A program made the position numbers and the translations under genes. Below the pieces are notes generated by a model. That model had not been told where the DNA came from and ran no database searches. It saw nothing but the letters and a program-made list of their open reading frames with translations. Positions 26,046 to 34,065 of a stretch of 41,017 bases of DNA are shown here, piece by piece. How positions within the stretch are numbered: the first letter of the stretch is position 1; each line of letters opens with the position of its first letter. The DNA is from Eubacteriales bacterium. Its GTDB lineage: Bacteria > Bacillota > Clostridia > Peptostreptococcales > Anaerovoracaceae. The DNA is taken from assembly GCA_028704515.1 (NCBI GenBank), contig JAQWFH010000018.1, positions 1 to 41,017 on the forward strand. Reading direction: 5' to 3'.

Positions 26046-26534
26046 ATGTATGCAGTAATTGAAACTGGCGGCAAGCAGTACAGAGTACAAGAAGGCGACA
26101 GAATTGTTGTCGAAAAGCTTGGAAAAGAAGCCGGAGAAACAGTTGAATTTGACAAAGTCCTTGTTCACGGTGAAGGTGCCGATATCAAAGTCGGAACTCC
26201 TTGTATAGAAGGAATGAAAGTATTCGGAACTGTAGTCGAAACAGGAAAAGGTCAGAAAGTAATTATTTATAAGTACAAATCCAAGAAAGATTACAGGAAG
26301 AAGCAAGGTCACAGACAGCCATATACAATGGTAGAAATTACAGGACTTACAGGTGAAAAGCCTGCTGTAAAAAAAGAAGAAACTGTGAAAAATGAAGCTC
26401 CGGTTGTACCTTCATTCAAATCAATGAAGAAGGATGAGCTTATTGCCTTTGCAAAGGATAACAACATCGAAATCGCCGAAAAGGCAACAAAACCTGTAAT
26501 TATTGAAGTTATTGAAGCAGCAATTAAAAATTGA
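26046..26534 (+). CDS. rplU: 50S ribosomal protein L21 with C-terminal extension
   Basis: Residues 1-102 are a standard L21 ([37 protein letters not shown]). The protein then continues for about 60 residues, where L21 usually stops. A Lys/Glu/Pro-rich linker (104-123) leads into a predicted two-helix module (about 124-160, with [18 protein letters not shown]). It resembles HeH/LEM or Rho-N/SAP-type nucleic-acid-binding helices. The reading frame is uninterrupted, with the same base use as its neighbours. rpmA follows after 37 bp, leaving no room for the prp protease gene normally found between them in Firmicutes. Confidence 0.96.
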   Translation: MYAVIETGGKQYRVQEGDRIVVEKLGKEAGETVEFDKVLVHGEGADIKVGTPCIEGMKVFGTVVETGKGQKVIIYKYKSKKDYRKKQGHRQPYTMVEITGLTGEKPAVKKEETVKNEAPVVPSFKSMKKDELIAFAKDNNIEIAEKATKPVIIEVIEAAIKN

Positions 26535-26571
26535 TTTTATGCAATTTATATAAAAAGGAGGTGCAAGTCTT

Positions 26572-26832
26572 ATGGCATCAAAGAAAGGTGTAGGTAGTTC
26601 TAAGAACGGCCGCGATTCCGCTAGTAAACGCTTAGGAGTTAAAAGAGGCGATGGTCAGCTTGTAAGTGCCGGAAGCATTCTCGTCAGACAGAGAGGCACA
26701 AAATTCCATCCCGGTAACAACGTAGGCATCGGTGGAGATGATACTTTATTTGCAAAGATTGAAGGAAATGTCAAATTCGAAAGATATGACAAGAAGAGAA
26801 AGCAAGTAAGTGTTTATCCAAAGGAAGCTTAA
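26572..26832 (+). CDS. rpmA: 50S ribosomal protein L27 without the Prp-cleaved extension
   Basis: The 86-residue product begins directly [16 protein letters not shown], the mature N-terminus that reaches the peptidyl transferase centre. Most Firmicute L27 proteins are made with a short extra N-terminus (ending QFFA) that the protease Prp removes. Here the AAGGAGGTG site lies eight bases before the ATG, so no such extension is encoded, and no prp gene is present in the operon. The core [20 protein letters not shown] is normal. A strong terminator follows. Confidence 0.97.
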   Translation: MASKKGVGSSKNGRDSASKRLGVKRGDGQLVSAGSILVRQRGTKFHPGNNVGIGGDDTLFAKIEGNVKFERYDKKRKQVSVYPKEA

Positions 26833-26847
26833 TTCGTATGTTTATTT

Positions 26848-26876
26848 GCCCCCGGCTTTCCGGGGGCGTTTTTATT
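26848..26876 (+). terminator. Intrinsic terminator after rpmA
   Basis: A GC-only 8-bp stem (26848-26855 with 26860-26867, loop CTTT) precedes a T-rich tract. It lies 15 bp before the obgE start, so obgE is reached only by read-through or by an unseen promoter. Confidence 0.9.
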
Positions 26877-26891
26877 TAGGAGTATGATAAA

Positions 26892-28184
26892 ATGTTTGTT
26901 GATAGAGCCAAAATAACAATTAAAAGCGGTAAGGGCGGAGATGGAAGCGTTTCGTTTCGTCGCGAGCCTTTTGTGCCAGAAGGAGGCCCTGACGGCGGTG
27001 ACGGCGGTAAAGGCGGAGATATTATTTTTATGGCTGACGGCAATATGAGGACCTTAATGGATTTTCGCTATAAAAGAAAATATGAAGCCGAGAACGGTCA
27101 AAACGGCATGAAGAAAAAAAGATTTGGAAAAAATGGAGAAGATCTTATTATCAGAGTTCCGGCAGGAACTTTAATAATAGATACCGAAACAGGGCACTTA
27201 ATGAAGGATTTAATAACCCCTGGAGATAGTTTTGTCGCTGCAAAAGGCGGCAAAGGGGGAAAGGGAAACGTAAACTTTAAAAACTCCGTGCGTCAAGCAC
27301 CTAACTTTGCAGAAGCCGGCGGGGCTGTAAAGGAGAGGGGCGTTACCCTCGAAATGAAGCTTATTGCTGATGTAGGCCTTGTAGGTTTCCCAAATGTGGG
27401 AAAATCCACTCTTCTTTCAATTGCTACAAAAGCGAATCCTAAAATTGCCAATTATCATTTCACCACAATTACGCCAAATCTCGGCGTAGTCGAAATATTT
27501 GATAACGGGTTTATCATGGCTGATATTGCCGGTATTATCGAGGGAGCATCCGAAGGCGCAGGTCTTGGTCACTTCTTCCTAAAGCATATCGAAAGAACCA
27601 AAGTACTGATACATGTCGTTGATGTATCCGGGTCTGAAGGAAGAGATCCAATTGATGATTTTGATAAAATCAATTACGAATTGGAAAAATACAATCCGGA
27701 ATTGATTAAAAAGCCACAAATAGTAGCTGCAAATAAGATAGACTTGTCAGATGAGGACAGTGAACAATATCTAAAGTTCAAAGAGCATGTCCAATCTAAA
27801 GGATATAAGGTGTTCCCTATATCCGCCCCGATAAACGTAGGAGTACGCGAACTTTTAGCGGAGGCAGCTGCAATGTTACAGGCAGTACCGGAAGATTATG
27901 AGAATCAAACACGATATGAAATGTTTGATTTTGATACGGAGGCGGCGGACCCTAGCTATAGGGAAGTGCATGTTTCAAAAGAAGGAGCTGTCTTTGTTCT
28001 TAAGGGCAGACAACTCAATAAGATATTTAACTCCACGAACTTCAATGACATGGGTTCTGTCAGATATTTATATAAATATATCGAAAAGAGTGGAACAATG
28101 GATAAACTTATTGAGATGGGCCTTGAGGAAGGCGATATAATAAAGATTAATGATTATGAGCTTGAATATATTGAAGAGTTATAA
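26892..28184 (+). CDS. obgE: Obg-family GTPase
   Basis: Obg is an essential GTPase tied to 50S subunit assembly and, in Bacillus, to stress and sporulation signalling. The 430-residue product has the glycine-rich Obg domain (GGPDGGDGGKGGDI and AKGGKGGKGNVNF, 1-158). It has the G domain with GFPNVGKST, the switch region FTTITPNLG, DIAGIIEGAS and NKID, and a C-terminal OCT domain (about 345-425). The order rplU, rpmA, obg is conserved in bacteria. The AGGAG site lies just after the preceding terminator. Confidence 0.97.
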   Translation: MFVDRAKITIKSGKGGDGSVSFRREPFVPEGGPDGGDGGKGGDIIFMADGNMRTLMDFRYKRKYEAENGQNGMKKKRFGKNGEDLIIRVPAGTLIIDTETGHLMKDLITPGDSFVAAKGGKGGKGNVNFKNSVRQAPNFAEAGGAVKERGVTLEMKLIADVGLVGFPNVGKSTLLSIATKANPKIANYHFTTITPNLGVVEIFDNGFIMADIAGIIEGASEGAGLGHFFLKHIERTKVLIHVVDVSGSEGRDPIDDFDKINYELEKYNPELIKKPQIVAANKIDLSDEDSEQYLKFKEHVQSKGYKVFPISAPINVGVRELLAEAAAMLQAVPEDYENQTRYEMFDFDTEAADPSYREVHVSKEGAVFVLKGRQLNKIFNSTNFNDMGSVRYLYKYIEKSGTMDKLIEMGLEEGDIIKINDYELEYIEEL

Positions 28185-28233
28185 TTAAATATTTCTTAAC
28201 AGTAAAAATATCCAAGCAAAATCTAAAAAAATG

Positions 28234-28262
28234 TTGACATTGCACCTGTTTTGAGATAGCAT
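28234..28262 (+). promoter_or_regulatory. Promoter of the lysine-riboswitch transcript
   Basis: TTGACA (28234-28239), a 17-base spacer and TAGCAT (28257-28262), placing the RNA start near 28269, just before the riboswitch. Confidence 0.65.
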
Positions 28263-28301
28263 TTGTAGAACAGATAAATTCTCTTGTGTTAATTTATATA
28301 A

Positions 28302-28530
28302 TACAAGAACGATAGAGGTGCGGATATTATAAGTACTGAAAAGCAAAGGCAGGCAAGCCGCTTTACAGGAAAGGAATATTTGCCGAAGCAAAAGGTTTCA
28401 TTGCCAGGAGACTTATGCTGGGGTTTTGTAGAATATGCAAAACACTGTCACTTAGGTGGAGCGCTATCATTGGGATTTCAATCTAAATATGTGTATGTCA
28501 ATCGAGATAAACACGTATAACATTTAGAAT
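28302..28530 (+). ncRNA. Lysine riboswitch (L box)
   Basis: The leader carries the conserved L-box blocks in order: GATAGAGGTGCG at 28311-28322, ATAAGTA at 28329-28335, GGCAG, AAAGGAATATTTGCCGAAG ending near 28389, then CTGGGG-type sequence and the downstream helices. These match the well-known lysC leader blocks (AGAGGTGCG, AGTA, GCCGAAGC). Lysine binding is known to favour terminator formation, and a terminator follows directly (28535-28578). The controlled unit is the amino-acid ABC transporter that starts at 28612. Confidence 0.92.
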
Positions 28531-28534
28531 GATT

Positions 28535-28578
28535 ACCTATGGCGCTTTCAACAAAGTTCCATAGGTTTATTTTTTATT
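28535..28578 (+). terminator. Riboswitch expression-platform terminator
   Basis: Outer arms 28535-28542 and 28559-28566 with an inner CTTT/AAAG helix, then TTTATTTTTTATTT. It lies between the lysine aptamer and the transporter genes. Confidence 0.88.
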
Positions 28579-28611
28579 TGTAAGAGTGTATTAAGAAAGG
28601 AAGTTTTAAAA

Positions 28612-29466
28612 ATGAAGTCAAAGTTATTAAGCGTACTATTAATCCTAACTCTTGTATTCGCAGTACTGATGACGGGCTGCGGCAATGACGCAACAGAAGA
28701 AAGAGATGCTTTAAGCGATGGAGTTCTTACAGTGGCAATGGAGTGCGGATATGCTCCTTATAATTGGACACAGAAGGATGCTTCTAACGGAGCCGTTCCC
28801 ATCAAAGATAGCCCTGATTATGCTTTCGGTTATGATGTTATGATGGCACAGCACATTGCCGATGAACTCGGTGTCGAGCTTGAAGTAGTTAAGCTTGATT
28901 GGGACTCTCTCGTTCCGGCAGTTCAATCTGGTACCGTTGATTGCGTAATAGCAGGACAGTCGATCACATCAAAGAGATTGCAATCAGTAGACTTCTCTGA
29001 GCCTTACTACTATGCATCAATCGTCGGCCTTACAAAGGCAGATAGCCCTTATGCAAGCGCAAAAGGAATTTCAGATTTAGCTGGTGCAACATGCACATCA
29101 CAGATTAACACAGTATGGTATGATGTTTGTTTGCCTCAGTTAGAAAATGCGAATATCCTACCTGCACAAGAATCTGCACCTACAATGCTCGTATCCCTTA
29201 ATTCAGGTATCTGCGAGCTCGTAGTTACGGACATGCCAACAGCAAAGGCAGCAATAATCGCTTATCCTGATATGGTTATTCTTGATTTCTCTGAAAGCGA
29301 TGGCAATTTCGAAGTTTCAGAAGAAGAAATCAACATCGGCATCTCAATGCAAAAGGGAAGCGCAACACTCAAAGAAGCTATTGACGGTGTACTCAACAAG
29401 CTTACAGTTGATGATTATACAAAAATGATGGACGATGCAATCGCGGTACAGCCACTCAGCAATTAA
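28612..29466 (+). CDS. Amino-acid ABC transporter substrate-binding lipoprotein (predicted lysine)
   Basis: The 284-residue product has a lipoprotein signal peptide (AVLMTGC, Cys23), anchoring it outside the membrane. A family-3 solute-binding domain follows (TVAMECGYAPYNW, DYAFGYDVMMAQHIAD, DWDSLVPAVQSGTVDCVIAG, SVDFSEPYYYA). The family binds polar amino acids. The upstream lysine riboswitch argues that the ligand is lysine, or a closely related basic amino acid. AAAGGAAG precedes the ATG. A leaky hairpin after the gene probably keeps this component in excess over the permease. Confidence 0.92.
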   Translation: MKSKLLSVLLILTLVFAVLMTGCGNDATEERDALSDGVLTVAMECGYAPYNWTQKDASNGAVPIKDSPDYAFGYDVMMAQHIADELGVELEVVKLDWDSLVPAVQSGTVDCVIAGQSITSKRLQSVDFSEPYYYASIVGLTKADSPYASAKGISDLAGATCTSQINTVWYDVCLPQLENANILPAQESAPTMLVSLNSGICELVVTDMPTAKAAIIAYPDMVILDFSESDGNFEVSEEEINIGISMQKGSATLKEAIDGVLNKLTVDDYTKMMDDAIAVQPLSN

Positions 29467-29478
29467 TATGAAAAACAC

Positions 29479-29508
29479 ACCTGCCGCCACAAACGGCAGG
29501 TTGTCTTT
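29479..29508 (+). terminator. Weak intercistronic hairpin between binding protein and permease
   Basis: An 8-bp stem (29479-29486 with 29494-29501) is followed by TGTCTTT, an imperfect U-tract. Such leaky terminators or 3' stabilisers are typical after binding-protein genes. Confidence 0.65.
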
Positions 29509-29532
29509 GAACAGTGAAAGGAGCACAATCAG

Positions 29533-30369
29533 ATGACTACATTCCCTACAGATTATTTGGGACGTGTATTCTATTTATTTGAAAATTTCGGCGAATCCTT
29601 TATCAGAGGCGCGGGAGTTACCCTTGCGATAGCCGTAATATCAACAATTATAGGATGTATAATAGGTTTTGCGGTTGGAATCGTACAAACCGTTCCGACA
29701 GATAAATCAGAAAATAAGATTAAGTGGTTTTTCATGTGCATAGTGAGATTCTTTTTGAATGCATATGTTGAGCTTTTCCGAGGTACGCCGATGATGGCAC
29801 AAGCGATGTTTATCTATTTTGGAGCTGCTCAAGTATTTAATATCCATATGAATATGTGGCAGGTAGCTATATTTATCGTGTCGATTAATACAGGGGCATA
29901 TATGGCTGAAACCGTCAGAGGTGGTATTCTCTCAATAGATCTCGGTCAAACAGAGGGCGCAAAAGCAATCGGTATGACACATGTTCAACTGATGCTCTAT
30001 GTTATACTGCCGCAAGCTTTCAGAAATATAATTCCTCAGATAGGAAACAATCTTATCATCAACATCAAGGATACATGTGTGCTCTCAGTAATAGGAGTAG
30101 TTGAGCTTTTCTTTACCACGAAGGGAATCGCGGGAGCTTACTATACTTATTTCGAATCGTTTACAATAGCCCTCATCATATATTTTATAATGACATTTAC
30201 CTGCTCCAAGATACTTCGTCGTATTGAAGATAAGTTGGACGGCAATGACAATTACGATCTCGCAACTACAGATACGCTGGCTCATACAAGTGGTTTGTAT
30301 AAATACAGAGAAAAAAATCCAAACACAGTGGGAAATTTAAATCTTGATACAAGAGACGGAGGACGATAG
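29533..30369 (+). CDS. Amino-acid ABC transporter permease (predicted lysine)
   Basis: The 278-residue membrane protein belongs to the HisM/GlnP permease family. It has an N-terminal [12 protein letters not shown] helix, [11 protein letters not shown], the [14 protein letters not shown] region and the EAA loop [20 protein letters not shown], which docks onto the ATPase. About five membrane helices are apparent. The C-terminal tail (about 235-278) is longer and more polar than usual. AAAGGAG precedes the ATG. Its stop lies just before the ATPase start. Confidence 0.93.
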   Translation: MTTFPTDYLGRVFYLFENFGESFIRGAGVTLAIAVISTIIGCIIGFAVGIVQTVPTDKSENKIKWFFMCIVRFFLNAYVELFRGTPMMAQAMFIYFGAAQVFNIHMNMWQVAIFIVSINTGAYMAETVRGGILSIDLGQTEGAKAIGMTHVQLMLYVILPQAFRNIIPQIGNNLIINIKDTCVLSVIGVVELFFTTKGIAGAYYTYFESFTIALIIYFIMTFTCSKILRRIEDKLDGNDNYDLATTDTLAHTSGLYKYREKNPNTVGNLNLDTRDGGR

Positions 30370-30370
30370 A

Positions 30371-31111
30371 ATGGGTGAAACAATATTGCAAATAAAGCAT
30401 TTGAGCAAATCATTCGGAAGCCATGCCGTTCTTAAGGATATCGACTTCTCTGTAAACAAAGGTGATGTGACATGCATCATAGGAGCCTCCGGCTCCGGTA
30501 AATCTACATTGCTCCGATGTATAAATCTTCTGGAAAAACCGACGAGCGGAGAAATTGTTTTTCACGGAGATAATATTCTTGCCGGAAAAATAGATCCGGC
30601 TTCATATCGCTCAAAAGTCGGTATGGTATTCCAAAGCTTTAATCTTTTTAATAATTTGACAGTTCTCAAGAACTGCATGATAGGACTTACGAAGGTGCTT
30701 AAAAAGTCACAAGCTGAGGCGGAGCAAGCCGCTTTATTCTACCTCAACAAAGTAGAAATGGGGCCTTTTATAAACGCAAAGCCAAAGCAATTATCAGGAG
30801 GGCAAAAGCAGCGCGTCGCTATAGCCAGAGCCTTGGCTCTTGAACCTGAAGTTCTATTATTTGATGAACCAACCTCAGCGCTAGATCCTCAAATGGTAGG
30901 AGAAGTTTTGACTGTAATGAGAAACCTCGCAACAGAAGGATTAACAATGATTGTTGTTACCCATGAAATGGCATTTGCAAGAGATGTCTCAAACCGTGTC
31001 GTGTTTATGTCCGATGGCGTAATCTGCGAAGAAGGATCACCTGAAGAATTATTTAATAACCCAAAAAACGACAGAACCGTAGAGTTCTTGTCCCGATTCA
31101 GACAAAAATAA
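30371..31111 (+). CDS. Amino-acid ABC transporter ATP-binding protein (predicted lysine)
   Basis: The 246-residue ATPase has Walker [10 protein letters not shown] (about residue 38), the Q-loop [12 protein letters not shown], the signature [15 protein letters not shown], Walker [13 protein letters not shown] and the switch His in VVTHEMAFA. It is the GlnQ/HisP type that powers polar amino-acid uptake. ATG 30371 follows GGAGGACGA. An in-frame TTG 27 bases upstream has no site. It completes a binding protein, permease, ATPase set under one lysine riboswitch and ends at the terminator at 31114. Confidence 0.95.
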   Translation: MGETILQIKHLSKSFGSHAVLKDIDFSVNKGDVTCIIGASGSGKSTLLRCINLLEKPTSGEIVFHGDNILAGKIDPASYRSKVGMVFQSFNLFNNLTVLKNCMIGLTKVLKKSQAEAEQAALFYLNKVEMGPFINAKPKQLSGGQKQRVAIARALALEPEVLLFDEPTSALDPQMVGEVLTVMRNLATEGLTMIVVTHEMAFARDVSNRVVFMSDGVICEEGSPEELFNNPKNDRTVEFLSRFRQK

Positions 31112-31113
31112 AA

Positions 31114-31152
31114 AGAAGCGGTGTATCAAAAGATACGCCGCTTTTCTATTTT
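31114..31152. terminator. Bidirectional intrinsic terminator
   Basis: A 12-bp stem with one G-U (31116-31127 with 31132-31143, loop AAAA) has T-rich flanks on both strands. It ends the transporter operon and the convergent XRE regulator gene. Confidence 0.88.
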
Positions 31153-31155
31153 TTG

Positions 31156-31920
31156 CTATAAATCCACTCTGAATGAAATGACCTTGCCTATATAGTTCAA
31201 TTCTTCAATAGTGCCTGTAATATATATATCGCTTGTTCTGTCGTCGGGCAAAAGTAGGATCTTGTTTTTTTCAAAATATACTCTACGAAGCACTGCTTGT
31301 CTTTTGCCATAGGGATAAAATGCTATTATATCGCGATTTTTAATAAGTTCGGGCTTCGTTGGCATTATTGAGATGTACGAATGTATTGGAATAAAAGGAC
31401 TCATCGAAGAATCTCCAAGAAATATATTGATGATTTCCCCATCATATGCCGCGCCGCCGCTTCCGAGCGTTATCTCCTTTACCAAATCTTCTTTAAAATC
31501 AATTTTGCCGTCTTTTATGTATTTGCTTGACATTTCTATAGTGGATAGAATATCCATGTTATTAAGATATTCCTTGGCCTCTTCAGCCATTTTACTGTCG
31601 TTGTGCTCTTTGTAAAGCGACTCCAGCATAATTTTATTTAGCTGTGAGGACGCCAGCATATATTCTTTAATTACCTCAGGCGCCTTTTCAAGATATCCCT
31701 GAAATACGAGTTTTGAAGCTTCCTTTGAATTACATGCCTTAGCCAAAGCTAAAGAAACCTCAGGTGAAGGAGGGGGTAATTTACCGTTCTTCAGCTGAGA
31801 AATATATGAAGGTGTAATACTCAAATCGAGGTCTGCACATCTTTTAGTAATTTGCCTCAGAGAAAGTTCACTTTTTATTATCATTGCATCGAGCATTGCT
31901 GCATAGTTCAAAACATTCAT
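31156..31920 (-). CDS. XRE-family regulator with degenerate S24 (LexA-like) C-terminal domain
   Basis: The 254-residue product has an N-terminal XRE helix-turn-helix (LSLRQITKRCADLDLSITPS, YISQLKNGKLPPPS, about 20-55). A helical linker leads into a LexA/CI-like S24 domain (about 155-254, with LGDSSMSPFIPI and NRDIIAFYPYGKRQ). The Ser of the Ser-Met pair is present, but where S24 proteins have the catalytic Lys (xVKR) this one has VLRR, and no Ala-Gly cleavage site is obvious. Self-cleavage is therefore doubtful. The GGGGAG site touches ATG 31920. TTG at codon 4 has better spacing and may be the true start. It is probably autoregulated. Confidence 0.75.
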   Translation of the reverse strand: MNVLNYAAMLDAMIIKSELSLRQITKRCADLDLSITPSYISQLKNGKLPPPSPEVSLALAKACNSKEASKLVFQGYLEKAPEVIKEYMLASSQLNKIMLESLYKEHNDSKMAEEAKEYLNNMDILSTIEMSSKYIKDGKIDFKEDLVKEITLGSGGAAYDGEIINIFLGDSSMSPFIPIHSYISIMPTKPELIKNRDIIAFYPYGKRQAVLRRVYFEKNKILLLPDDRTSDIYITGTIEELNYIGKVISFRVDL

Positions 31921-31952
31921 CTCCCCTATATATAGTGCGTTTTTTGTTAAAT

Positions 31953-31999
31953 ATCTACTTTACTATACCATTAACAGTAGTATCAGTCAATCTACTTTA
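31953..31999. promoter_or_regulatory. Pair of 10-bp direct repeats flanking the XRE promoter
   Basis: The sequence taaagtagat (minus strand) occurs exactly at 31990-31999, touching the -35, and at 31953-31962, touching the -10. The repeats are 37 bp apart, about 3.5 helix turns. They look like binding sites for an autoregulatory repressor. Confidence 0.55.
31962..31990 (-). promoter_or_regulatory. Promoter of the XRE regulator gene
   Basis: On the minus strand: TTGACT (31985-31990), a 17-base spacer and TATAGT (31962-31967). Confidence 0.75.
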
Positions 32000-32065
32000 A
32001 TATAAAAACACATAAAAAGCTTTATCCAACATATCATTTATCTAAAAGAAAGGAGGGGAAGACAG

Positions 32066-32554
32066 ATGAAGAAAATAGTAATCCAAGCAATAATTTGTAT
32101 GCTATTAGTGGCAGGTTACAATGCGGCAACAGGTTCAGAGATTGACAGCATAAAAAATGCCGCCCAAGCAGTTTCTGCACAAATGAACAAGGAATACACC
32201 ACAAATGACATAAAAGCAGGGAAAAATGCTGCCGTGCAGGTGTTTACAAACCTTCCCGCCAAAATATCAACTGTATTCGAAGACCGGGAATACGGGGAGC
32301 CTATAGATGAGGCATTTAGCGGAAAAAGTACTCTGGTGTATGCCGTTGCAGGCGGAACGGTGACGACTGTAAGCAAAAATGATACTATTGGAAATTATAT
32401 TGTAATTTCACACGGAGGTGAAAGCGAAAGTATTTACGGCAATTTATCTCAAATAAAAGTCAAGTCAATGCAAAAAATTAAGAAGGGCCAAATTATCGCT
32501 TCATTTGAAAAAAATGGCGAAAGTGACTTTTTTTATTCAATAACAGAAAAATAA
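32066..32554 (+). CDS. Membrane-anchored degenerate M23 domain protein, SpoIVFA-like
   Basis: The 162-residue product has an N-terminal hydrophobic anchor (about 4-20) and a C-terminal LytM/M23 fold (about 88-160: VYAVAGGTVTTVSKN, NYIVISHGGESESIYGNLSQ, IKKGQIIASF). Active M23 peptidases bind zinc through HxGxD, YxHL and HxHF elements. Here the first is missing, the second is YGNL and the third is DFFYSI, so it should not be a peptidase. Such a dead M23 domain with one membrane anchor is typical of the sporulation regulator SpoIVFA. spoIVB, whose product cleaves SpoIVFA in Bacillus, lies 2 kb downstream. AAAGGAGGGG precedes the ATG. Confidence 0.7.
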   Translation: MKKIVIQAIICMLLVAGYNAATGSEIDSIKNAAQAVSAQMNKEYTTNDIKAGKNAAVQVFTNLPAKISTVFEDREYGEPIDEAFSGKSTLVYAVAGGTVTTVSKNDTIGNYIVISHGGESESIYGNLSQIKVKSMQKIKKGQIIASFEKNGESDFFYSITEK

Positions 32555-32579
32555 ATTCCAGGTGAGAAATATCAATGAA

Positions 32580-32607
32580 TTGAAAAAAACTGCCAGTATG
32601 TTATAAT
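32580..32607 (+). promoter_or_regulatory. Promoter for the HD-domain gene
   Basis: TTGAAA (32580-32585), a 16-base spacer and TATAAT (32602-32607), 50 bp before the ATG. Confidence 0.7.
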
Positions 32608-32656
32608 AGTTGCAATATATATTTTTATACCATAATACTGAAAGAGAGACTTACAT

Positions 32657-33217
32657 ATGAAAACGGACAAGCATCCATCATTCTCCGAATGTATGGAGCT
32701 TCTTGAGAAATACAACACACCCGCTCATGTCAAAAGGCATTGCATTGCCGTAACGGATGTATCAATGGCATTTGCTCGTGCCTTAAATGAAAAAGGATTT
32801 GATTTTAACATACCGCTCATTCGTTCTGCCGGCCTGCTACATGATATAGCCCGCGTTGAAGACGAGCATTGGAATAAAGGTGCGGATTTGGCTTTTGAGC
32901 GTGGATTCCAAAAGGAAGCCGAAATTATACGTGCACATATGTTTTACTCGTTTAAAAGCGAGCTTAATGAGCTCAGTGAGGTAGATATGGTCTGCCTAGG
33001 GGATCGCCTTGTTAAAGAAGACGAATATGTAGGCCTTGATGAAAGAATGGCATATATTTTAAAAAAAGCCGAATATAACAACATAAATGCACAACAAATT
33101 ATACAAGAAAAGATTGAGCTGACCAGAGATATTCTAAAGAAGATTGAAGATTTTGTTGGATTTCCAACTAACGAAATAGTTAAAGTATTTGGGAATAATT
33201 TACAAATACGCTATTGA
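32657..33217 (+). CDS. HD-domain metal-dependent phosphohydrolase
   Basis: The 186-residue product has the HD-superfamily layout. VKRHCIAVTDVSMAFARAL (first His) is followed by IRSAGLLHDIARVEDEH (HD pair), then IIRAHMF and LGDRLVKED, which carry the third His and the last Asp. This sub-type (LLHDIAR...A...G...E..IIRAHM) is found alone or fused to nucleotidyltransferases. The substrate cannot be inferred. It has its own promoter. The stop is followed immediately by the comEA promoter. Confidence 0.82.
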   Translation: MKTDKHPSFSECMELLEKYNTPAHVKRHCIAVTDVSMAFARALNEKGFDFNIPLIRSAGLLHDIARVEDEHWNKGADLAFERGFQKEAEIIRAHMFYSFKSELNELSEVDMVCLGDRLVKEDEYVGLDERMAYILKKAEYNNINAQQIIQEKIELTRDILKKIEDFVGFPTNEIVKVFGNNLQIRY

Positions 33218-33242
33218 CATATTATCCCTTATTATGTAAAAT
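33214..33242 (+). promoter_or_regulatory. comEA promoter
   Basis: TTGACA (33214-33219), a 17-base spacer and TAAAAT (33237-33242), overlapped by the palindrome at 33226-33258. Confidence 0.78.
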
Positions 33243-33258
33243 ATTTACATAATAAGGG
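33226..33258. promoter_or_regulatory. 15-bp perfect inverted repeat over the comEA -10 and ribosome site
   Basis: Arms 33226-33240 (cccttattatgtaaa) and 33244-33258 are exact reverse complements with a 3-base centre. The left arm fills the promoter spacer and enters the -10, and the right arm runs into the Shine-Dalgarno sequence. Since transcription would start near 33249, a DNA operator is more likely than an mRNA hairpin. Confidence 0.65.
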
Positions 33259-33267
33259 AGGTATACT

Positions 33268-33924
33268 ATGTCGGAAAAATTACAAAATATAAAAGAAGAA
33301 ATTATACTCTACATAAAAAAAAATAAGACTCAAGCAATTAAAGCGGCTATATTAGTAATTCTATTTATTATTGCCGCTTGTTTGTTTTTCGCTGGCGGAA
33401 GTGACGATAACTCGGATACAATAATGGTAGACGAAAGCATGCAAGGTGACGCATTTGAAGAGACGGAGCTTGAGGCACCTTCGGATATTTACGTGGATGT
33501 AGGTGGTGCCGTCAATATGCCCGGCGTTGTATCATTACCGGCAGGAAGCCGAGTATTTGAAGCAATATCTGCCGTTGGGGGCGTCTCAAAGGAAGGTGAT
33601 ACTTCTAATCTAAACCTTGCATCAATTCTTTCTGATGGAGATAAGCTTTATATTTCAAAAATCGACGAGATTAATGAAACGCCTCAAAGCGAAGGTTCAT
33701 TTTACTCAAGTACGACGAGCAATACAAAACCCGGTAAAGTTAATTTGAATAGGGCAACCTCAGAACAGCTTCAATTATTGCAAGGCGTCGGCCCCGCAAT
33801 GGCTCAACGCATAATAGAATATAGAAATAATGCCGGCATGTTCAAAGCCACAAAGGAACTTATGAATGTAAGCGGCATAGGAGAAAAAACATTTAAAAAG
33901 CTCGAACCTAATATTGAGATATAA
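33268..33924 (+). CDS. comEA: ComEA-like DNA-binding protein
   Basis: ComEA is the membrane-anchored DNA receptor of natural competence. The 218-residue product has a cytoplasmic N-terminus, one membrane helix (about 23-42) and a SLBB domain (DIYVDVGGAVNMPGVVSLPA, about 73-130). A Ser-rich linker leads into a double helix-hairpin-helix domain (VNLNRATSEQLQLLQGVGPA then ISGIGEKT-like VSGIGEKTFKKLEP, about 153-218). This matches ComEA in order and length. No comEC/comEB follows here. The AAGGGAGGT site is part of a 15-bp palindrome. Confidence 0.9.
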   Translation: MSEKLQNIKEEIILYIKKNKTQAIKAAILVILFIIAACLFFAGGSDDNSDTIMVDESMQGDAFEETELEAPSDIYVDVGGAVNMPGVVSLPAGSRVFEAISAVGGVSKEGDTSNLNLASILSDGDKLYISKIDEINETPQSEGSFYSSTTSNTKPGKVNLNRATSEQLQLLQGVGPAMAQRIIEYRNNAGMFKATKELMNVSGIGEKTFKKLEPNIEI

Positions 33925-34065
33925 CAAAGCCACAATATTTAGTCCACCTCATTGTAATCCTCTAAGTAAGTAAAAATCCGCAAATTGAATTTTTTATGCT
34001 TAATCGCTCTAACTATTTTGTATTATTTGCCACACAAATGTCAATAATAACGACGAGGTGGTATT

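Noticed and set aside
28326-28520. A 65-codon plus-strand open frame with an apparent GAGGTG ribosome site inside the 28.2-28.6 kb gap.
   Set aside because: It has no ATG, GTG or TTG start, and the same bases carry the conserved blocks of a lysine riboswitch (AGAGGTGCG, AGTA, GCCGAAG). The GAGGTG is part of the aptamer, not a ribosome site.
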